Both the position numbers and the translations under genes were made by a program. Below, one piece after another: positions 58,997-64,000 of a DNA stretch of 64,000 bases; within the stretch, counting starts at the first letter, position 1; every line of letters starts with the position of its first letter. The stretch is taken from NCBI GenBank assembly GCA_002162685.1, contig MAAQ01000020.1, positions 358,764 to 422,763 of the forward strand. Direction: 5' to 3'. The stretch comes from Flavobacteriales bacterium 33_180_T64 (GTDB lineage: Bacteria; Bacteroidota; Bacteroidia; Flavobacteriales; Flavobacteriaceae). Below the pieces are notes generated by a model, which worked only from the letters and a program-made list of their open reading frames with translations, did no database searches and was not told where the DNA came from.

Positions 58997-61900
58997 ATGC
59001 ATCATATTATGAAAACATCACTAATTACATTAGCATTTGCTTTAGTGTCATCTTTAGTATTGGCACAAACAACAACAGAAAACTACGTAAAGACTACAAA
59101 TTATAAGGTAAAGACTTTAGACGGAATAGATCTATCAGGAACCACAATAAATTTAAGCGCAGATGATAAAATAGAAAGTATTACCTATTTGGATGGTTTA
59201 GGGCGCCCAAAAGGAAGCATTGCCAAACAGGCAGGAGGGAATAAAGAAAATATAGTGACCCCAATAGTCTATGATAATTTAGGGCGACAAATATTTGAGT
59301 ATTTACCAGTAACAACAACGTATACTGGGACTAATGCTTTTAATTTCACAGGCAATACAGGTCTTATTTTAAGTCAAGAGAATCACTATTATGCAAAATA
59401 CCCAGAAGAAAACTGGACGAGTTCATCTAATGTGAATGCTTATTCAGAGAAGCGTTTTGAGAGTTCACCCTTAAATCGCATTTTAGAACAAGGTGCTCCA
59501 GGAGATGCATGGCGATTAGACCCAAACTCAGATACCGATCATACCATTAAGTTTGATTACCAGTTAAACACAAGTGTTGATGAAGTAAATGTTTTTAAAG
59601 TAATTTTTCCAACCTTAAATACCGAAAACCCACAATTATATTATCAAGGGGAGTATACACCTGGAGAGCTTTATAAAAGCATTACAAAAGATGAAAATTG
59701 GCAACCAGGTCAAATATATCCTAGAGCACATACTACTGAAGAGTATAAAAACGCTCAAGGTCAAGTGATCTTAAAACGAACTGTTATTAAAGACACCAAT
59801 CATGATACTTACTATGTATATGATGATTTTGGGAATCTAACTTATGTATTATCACCAAAAGGTACAGGTCTGGTATTAGTCTCTGAGCGCTATAAAACGT
59901 TCACAGATAATATAAAATATACAAGTTTTGTTCCCTTAGACAAATATGGTAACCCAATTACTGGAGGTAGTGGTAATGCCAATGTAATTATAGATGCTAC
60001 TGCCAATACAATTACTGTAGATTTTAATATGAGTTTTAATTCGAGTATTGATCTTAAAAATGGGGCCATTTTTTTATTGAGTAAATCTATGCCAGATATG
60101 ATTTTAGGGACCATAGATAATGGTAATTATACAGTCTCTATTCAAGATAACTTTTTATATATCGTAGGAAGTGGATCTGTTTCAGGAGTGGTTGAGAATA
60201 TCACTGCTAGTTTACCAGCATATTCAATTAGTACTGCGGCACTTGAAGATTTATGCTACCAGTATCATTACGATACAAGAAACCGACTTATAGAAAAGAA
60301 AATCCCACAAAAAGGCTGGGAATATATCGTGTATGATAAGTTGGATAGACCAGTATTGACTCAAGATGCTAATCTTAGAGAAGGGAACGATTGGTTATTT
60401 ACCAAATACGATACATTTGATAGAGTTGTATATACAGGTAACCATCATTTTGTTCCTAGAGCTAACGAGGATAATTCTGGACGACTAGAATTGCAAGACG
60501 ATTTGAATACAACAAGTGATTTAAGTGAATCTAGAAGAGCTACTGTAGATGATATTAATGGAACGTTAATATATTATAGTAATAAAGTGATTCCAAAAGT
60601 GGCTATAGATATTTATACAATTAATTATTATGATGATTATAGCCCGACTTTAAGCACTGCATTTCCAGATCCTACATCTGTATTTAATGTATTAACAAAT
60701 TCAGACACCAAATCTCTAGAAACAGGAAGTTTAGTACGTGTATTAGAGACTAACGATTGGATTACCTCTGTAATCTATTATGATAAAAAGGCACAACCTA
60801 TTTATATGGGGAGTAAAAACACTTACCTTAATACAACAGATATCATTAAAAGCGAACTTGATTTTATAGGAACTCTAACAAAAACCGAAAGCCATCATAC
60901 TAGAAATAGTACAACAATAATTGTAACCGATAGATTTACTTATGATCATGCTAATAGACTACTTACTCAAAAACAACAAATTACAGGTGAGCTCGAAACA
61001 CTTATTGTAAAAAATGAATATGATGAGTTTGGGCAATTAAAGACAAAAGCTATTGGTGTCAGTGAAACAGCACCATTACAAAGTGTGGATTATACCTATA
61101 ATGTTAGAGGTTGGCTTACACAAATTAATGACCCAGCAGCTATAGCTAACGATTTGTTTAGTTTTAAAATTAATTATAATACCACAAGTCTAGGTTTAAA
61201 TAATGAAGCCTTATACAATGGGAATATTAGTGAAACGATTTGGAAAACAGCCAACGACCCAAGTGCAACTATTAGAGGGTATGCTTATGAGTATGATGCT
61301 CTAAATAGAATTACCTCTGGTAATATGGTAATAGATACAGGCGCAGGATATACACAGGCAAGTGGGTATCATCTTAACGGACTTCAGTATGACAAAAATG
61401 GAAACATAGAATCATTGATGCGTACAGGAGCAACCAATCTATTTGATAATCTTATTTATACCTATAATGGCAATCAGTTAGAACAGGTTAGCGATTTAGT
61501 TACCAATCAACAAACCGAAGGTTTTATAGATGGAAATACCGTAGGTAATGATTATGTGTATGATGTTAATGGTAATATGACAGTAGATAAAAATAAAGAT
61601 ATCACAGCGATTACATACAACCATTTAAATTTACCAACGCATGTAGAGTTTGAGAACTCTAGTCTTAAGGTAATTGATTATATTTACGACGCAACAGGTG
61701 TAAAACTAGAAAAAGTGGTTAACGATAAAGGTAACATAACAAATACCGAATATGCAGGCAACTATATTTATGAAAATAGTGCTTTGAAATTCTTTTCGCA
61801 TCCAGAAGGGTATATAGAACCTAATGGAGCGAGTTATAACTATGTATACCAATATAAAGATCATTTAGGGAATATTAGATTAAGTTATGCAGATAATGAT

Positions 61901-63259
61901 GGCGATTATCAATCTTTAATTAGCAGTACTTTTTATGAAGACTATGATGGTTGGCTTTTTGCAGGAGGTACTGCAAATGGAAGTATCGAATTAGAAAATG
62001 AAAGCCTAAAAGTAAATGTAAAAAACCAGTATAACGGTACTTATATAGAAGTAGGTGATAGTTTCAGCTCGGGAGATCAAATTACAATTAATATAGATGT
62101 AGATAAAGGTAATAGTGATAAAATACGTATGTTTTTAGTTGAATTTGATGCTAACAATACAAATTTAGGGTATTATCAAGTTAATTATGATGTCGTTAGT
62201 GGAAATCATAGTATTAATCATACTATAGTTGCTGGTTCAAAATTGCGTTTAAAGATAGAAAAATCTAATCTTAGTAATGATTTAGGAACAGATACCTATT
62301 TCTATATCGACAATGTGTCTGCCAAAACAGGAACTCTAGAAATTATAGAAGAAAACAACTACTATCCATTTGGACTTAAACATAAAGGGTATAATAATGT
62401 AGTTAATGGAACTCAAAATAATTTTAAAACATACAATGGCAAGGAGTTTGATCAAAGTTTAAACATGAATACATTTGATTTAGGTGCTAGACATATGGAT
62501 CCTGCATTAGGAAGATTTATGGTTATAGATCCTATGGCAGATTTTGTAAATAATCAATCGCCTTATGCAATGGCTGATAATAATCCAATAGCTAATGTTG
62601 ATGAGTATGGTTTAGGAACAGGAATCGGGGATTTTTTAAGAAGAATTTTCGGAAAAGGATGTTCTTGTAAAGGAAAAGGGAGTTTAGGTCGTAGAGCTAA
62701 GAGGAGAAAGAAACCAAAGATTAAAAAGATGAAGAGACCAACTCCTTCAGGATTAGTTAGAAGACCAAAAGTGCATGATGGCCCTAAGCTTCAAGAAATG
62801 GGATTAGTAGATTTAGTAGGAGGAGATATTACTATACCAAAATTAATTCCAGATATTCCACAGCCTGATATTCCACAGCCTGATATTCCAGTTCCTACTG
62901 GTGCAAGAATTGATTTCGATAAAAAAATTAATTTTGAACGTGCATCAGATGAATTTATTGATAAAGATCATACCGAAAAAATATTAAGCGATTTAGTAAA
63001 AACATTAAAGGAATACCCGCAAATAAAGGTTTTAATATTAGGAAATCTATCTAATAATCCTAGACCGGATGGAGCTACACCAGAAGTAAAACCTGGTCCA
63101 AATGCAAGAAATGTTATGTTAATTCGTGCTAGAGCTGTTGAACGTTTTTTAATTGAAAAAGGGATTAATTGGAGAAGGTTATCAGTTGGTGTTGGTGAAA
63201 TACGATTTCAAGGAGAAATAGGAAGAACAACTAAATTTATTCTTACTAATCCCAAATAA
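58997..63259 (+). CDS. RHS core protein with C-terminal OmpA-like domain
   Basis: 1420 aa; the ATG at 59009 gives the cleaner signal peptide (MKTSLITLAFALVSSLVLAQ). DUF6443-type start (SITYLDGLGRPKGSIAKQ), YD repeats throughout, then the RHS core end NNYYPFGLKHKGY ... YNGKEFDQSLNMNTFDLGARHMDPALGRFMVIDPMAD ... NNPIANVDEYGL (about 1115-1210). In place of a toxin comes a basic segment, a DIPQPDIPQPDIP linker and an OmpA-like domain (INFERASDEFIDKDH ... LSDLVKTLKEYPQIKVLILGN ... IRARAVERFLIEKGINWRRLSVGVGE, about 1285-1410), which would hold it to peptidoglycan. This combination is unusual for RHS proteins. Confidence 0.82.
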   Translation: MHHIMKTSLITLAFALVSSLVLAQTTTENYVKTTNYKVKTLDGIDLSGTTINLSADDKIESITYLDGLGRPKGSIAKQAGGNKENIVTPIVYDNLGRQIFEYLPVTTTYTGTNAFNFTGNTGLILSQENHYYAKYPEENWTSSSNVNAYSEKRFESSPLNRILEQGAPGDAWRLDPNSDTDHTIKFDYQLNTSVDEVNVFKVIFPTLNTENPQLYYQGEYTPGELYKSITKDENWQPGQIYPRAHTTEEYKNAQGQVILKRTVIKDTNHDTYYVYDDFGNLTYVLSPKGTGLVLVSERYKTFTDNIKYTSFVPLDKYGNPITGGSGNANVIIDATANTITVDFNMSFNSSIDLKNGAIFLLSKSMPDMILGTIDNGNYTVSIQDNFLYIVGSGSVSGVVENITASLPAYSISTAALEDLCYQYHYDTRNRLIEKKIPQKGWEYIVYDKLDRPVLTQDANLREGNDWLFTKYDTFDRVVYTGNHHFVPRANEDNSGRLELQDDLNTTSDLSESRRATVDDINGTLIYYSNKVIPKVAIDIYTINYYDDYSPTLSTAFPDPTSVFNVLTNSDTKSLETGSLVRVLETNDWITSVIYYDKKAQPIYMGSKNTYLNTTDIIKSELDFIGTLTKTESHHTRNSTTIIVTDRFTYDHANRLLTQKQQITGELETLIVKNEYDEFGQLKTKAIGVSETAPLQSVDYTYNVRGWLTQINDPAAIANDLFSFKINYNTTSLGLNNEALYNGNISETIWKTANDPSATIRGYAYEYDALNRITSGNMVIDTGAGYTQASGYHLNGLQYDKNGNIESLMRTGATNLFDNLIYTYNGNQLEQVSDLVTNQQTEGFIDGNTVGNDYVYDVNGNMTVDKNKDITAITYNHLNLPTHVEFENSSLKVIDYIYDATGVKLEKVVNDKGNITNTEYAGNYIYENSALKFFSHPEGYIEPNGASYNYVYQYKDHLGNIRLSYADNDGDYQSLISSTFYEDYDGWLFAGGTANGSIELENESLKVNVKNQYNGTYIEVGDSFSSGDQITINIDVDKGNSDKIRMFLVEFDANNTNLGYYQVNYDVVSGNHSINHTIVAGSKLRLKIEKSNLSNDLGTDTYFYIDNVSAKTGTLEIIEENNYYPFGLKHKGYNNVVNGTQNNFKTYNGKEFDQSLNMNTFDLGARHMDPALGRFMVIDPMADFVNNQSPYAMADNNPIANVDEYGLGTGIGDFLRRIFGKGCSCKGKGSLGRRAKRRKKPKIKKMKRPTPSGLVRRPKVHDGPKLQEMGLVDLVGGDITIPKLIPDIPQPDIPQPDIPVPTGARIDFDKKINFERASDEFIDKDHTEKILSDLVKTLKEYPQIKVLILGNLSNNPRPDGATPEVKPGPNARNVMLIRARAVERFLIEKGINWRRLSVGVGEIRFQGEIGRTTKFILTNPK

Positions 63260-63272
63260 TTAAAATAATAAG

Positions 63273-63833
63273 ATGATTAAATATATTTACATACTTGCCA
63301 TATTTTATTTAATGGCATGTAGACCTACTATTAATCAAAAGAGAAGCATTGAAATTCAGCAAGATAATGATGCAGAAATTTTATGGCATTCCAATAGGAA
63401 ATTAAGTTGGAATGATTTTATAGGTGTTCCTAAAGAAGAAGATAAAGGATCGAAAATAGCTATAACTCAGTGTCAGATAAGAATAATTGATAGTTATTGG
63501 GATAATAATTTACCAAAATATAGGATAGGAACTTATTTTATAAAATCTAAGTCATGGACTATAGTAAAAGATTCTATTACTTTAAGCCATGAGCAATTGC
63601 ATTTTGATATATATGAATTATATACTCGGAGGATTAGGGAAGAATTTGAAAAATTAAATTTAAAAAAAGTAACGGACTTTAAATCTTATAATGAAATTTA
63701 TACAAAATTGGTTAATAAAGCTATTGAAATCAATAGGCAGTATGATAATGAGGTGTATTTTAATGATTTAAAACAACAAGAATGGATAACTAAAATAGCT
63801 AATCAATTAGAAGAACTCAAGGAGTATGAATAG
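63273..63833 (+). CDS. DUF922-like metalloprotease lipoprotein
   Basis: 186 aa with a lipoprotein signal (LAIFYLMACRPT, Cys16). LSWNDFIGVPKEED near the N-terminus and SHEQLHFDIYELYTRRIREEF (HExxH zinc motif, about residue 106-110) match DUF922-type predicted Zn-dependent proteases. 13 nt after the RHS gene, so cotranscribed; it might process the RHS protein or protect the producing cell, but neither is shown by sequence. Confidence 0.7.
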   Translation: MIKYIYILAIFYLMACRPTINQKRSIEIQQDNDAEILWHSNRKLSWNDFIGVPKEEDKGSKIAITQCQIRIIDSYWDNNLPKYRIGTYFIKSKSWTIVKDSITLSHEQLHFDIYELYTRRIREEFEKLNLKKVTDFKSYNEIYTKLVNKAIEINRQYDNEVYFNDLKQQEWITKIANQLEELKEYE

Positions 63834-63844
63834 CTAGGGTAATG

Positions 63845-63913
63845 TCCACTCGTGCGCCATTTACCCACGCACTCTGGCGCGCCCCCAGCTGGCGCGAGTT
63901 TGTAACTCGTGCT
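63845..63913. repeat. GC-rich intergenic repeat with inverted segments
   Basis: A short block far richer in GC than its surroundings: CTCGTGCGCCA near 63849, TGGCGCGCCCCCAGCTGGCG around 63875-63894, and GCGCGAGTTTGTAACTCGTGC (63892-63912), whose ends pair as CGAGTT/AACTCG. It looks like a dispersed repeat, perhaps linked to RHS loci, but only one copy lies in this window. Confidence 0.5.
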
Positions 63914-63935
63914 AAATAGATAATTATTAAAAGAG

Positions 63936-63957
63936 CCACTCTACGGAGTGGTTTTTT
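63936..63957 (+). terminator. Rho-independent terminator of the RHS operon
   Basis: Stem CCACTC (63936-63941) / GAGTGG (63946-63951), 4-nt loop, six T. Confidence 0.7.
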
Positions 63958-64000
63958 ATGCAATAGATTGGAAATACTTTAGTGCAAGAAATTATCAAGG

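Noticed and set aside
62855..62895. DNA tandem repeat as a mobile or regulatory element
   Set aside because: It encodes the short DIPQP linker repeat of the RHS protein in frame; a protein-level repeat explains it.
1..64000. CRISPR array or insertion sequence
   Set aside because: No evenly spaced repeat-spacer pattern and no transposase-like gene were seen on either strand.

Overview
The window comes from a low-GC member of the Bacteroidetes, most likely a Flavobacteriaceae-type marine or environmental bacterium. Supporting signs are promoters of the TTTG-N(18-19)-TAnnTTTG type, a type IX secretion C-terminal sorting domain, many SPII lipoproteins, DUF4407, RHS proteins with the Bacteroidetes DUF6443 start, and a CTnDOT-like set of conjugation genes (RteC, TraJ/K/M/N, BfmA-type mobilisation protein). 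No species can be named from sequence alone.

Layout. (1) 1-11378, chromosome: S37-like peptidase lipoprotein, GH63/trehalase-like glycosidase, STAS protein, NTF2-like lipoprotein, DUF4407 membrane protein, a BlaR1-like M56 peptidase with its BlaI repressor, a T9SS-secreted M28 peptidase and an M20 dipeptidase. (2) 11403-54914, a roughly 43.5-kb integrative and conjugative element (ICE) inserted in the anticodon stem-loop of a tRNA-Leu(UAG) gene. The host tRNA is cut in two (5' half 11379-11417, 3' half 54900-54957) by a 15-bp att core. (3) 54958-64000, chromosome: two large RHS proteins, the second ending in an OmpA-like domain, then a DUF922-like metalloprotease lipoprotein and a GC-rich repeat.

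Inside the ICE the order is: element-borne intact tRNA-Leu(UAG) and integrase arm sites; ParB-like protein and small proteins behind a duplicated 150-bp leader; SSB, RadC-like protein; a putative oriT; BfmA-like and DUF5712/MobB-like mobilisation proteins and the coupling ATPase; a large eight-gene defence operon (20102-37770, minus strand); the type IV secretion operon (37883-45103, minus strand); a peptidoglycan amidase; a second two-gene cassette (nuclease-like plus DUF3800); a replication/regulation block (DnaC-like ATPase, replication-type protein, HTH protein, RteC); a membrane LuxR regulator, an asparaginase-like half protein, and the tyrosine integrase.

The main cargo is the eight-gene operon: AbiEi-like regulator, AbiEii-like nucleotidyltransferase, type I-like DNA methylase, specificity subunit, giant NERD/tandem-kinase/P-loop protein, a protein of unknown function, a giant PD-(D/E)XK-like/HerA-type ATPase, and a PP2C phosphatase. 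It looks like a variant of the methylation-associated defence system (MADS), in which an AbiE-like pair stands where other regulatory genes would be and a phosphatase is added to balance the kinase. Its promoter is embedded in a symmetric array of four TGTTCA half-sites. The other strong observation is that the ICE destroys its tRNA-Leu target but brings a compensating tRNA-Leu(UAG) placed directly behind the host promoter, with changes in its anticodon region that should stop it acting as an att site.
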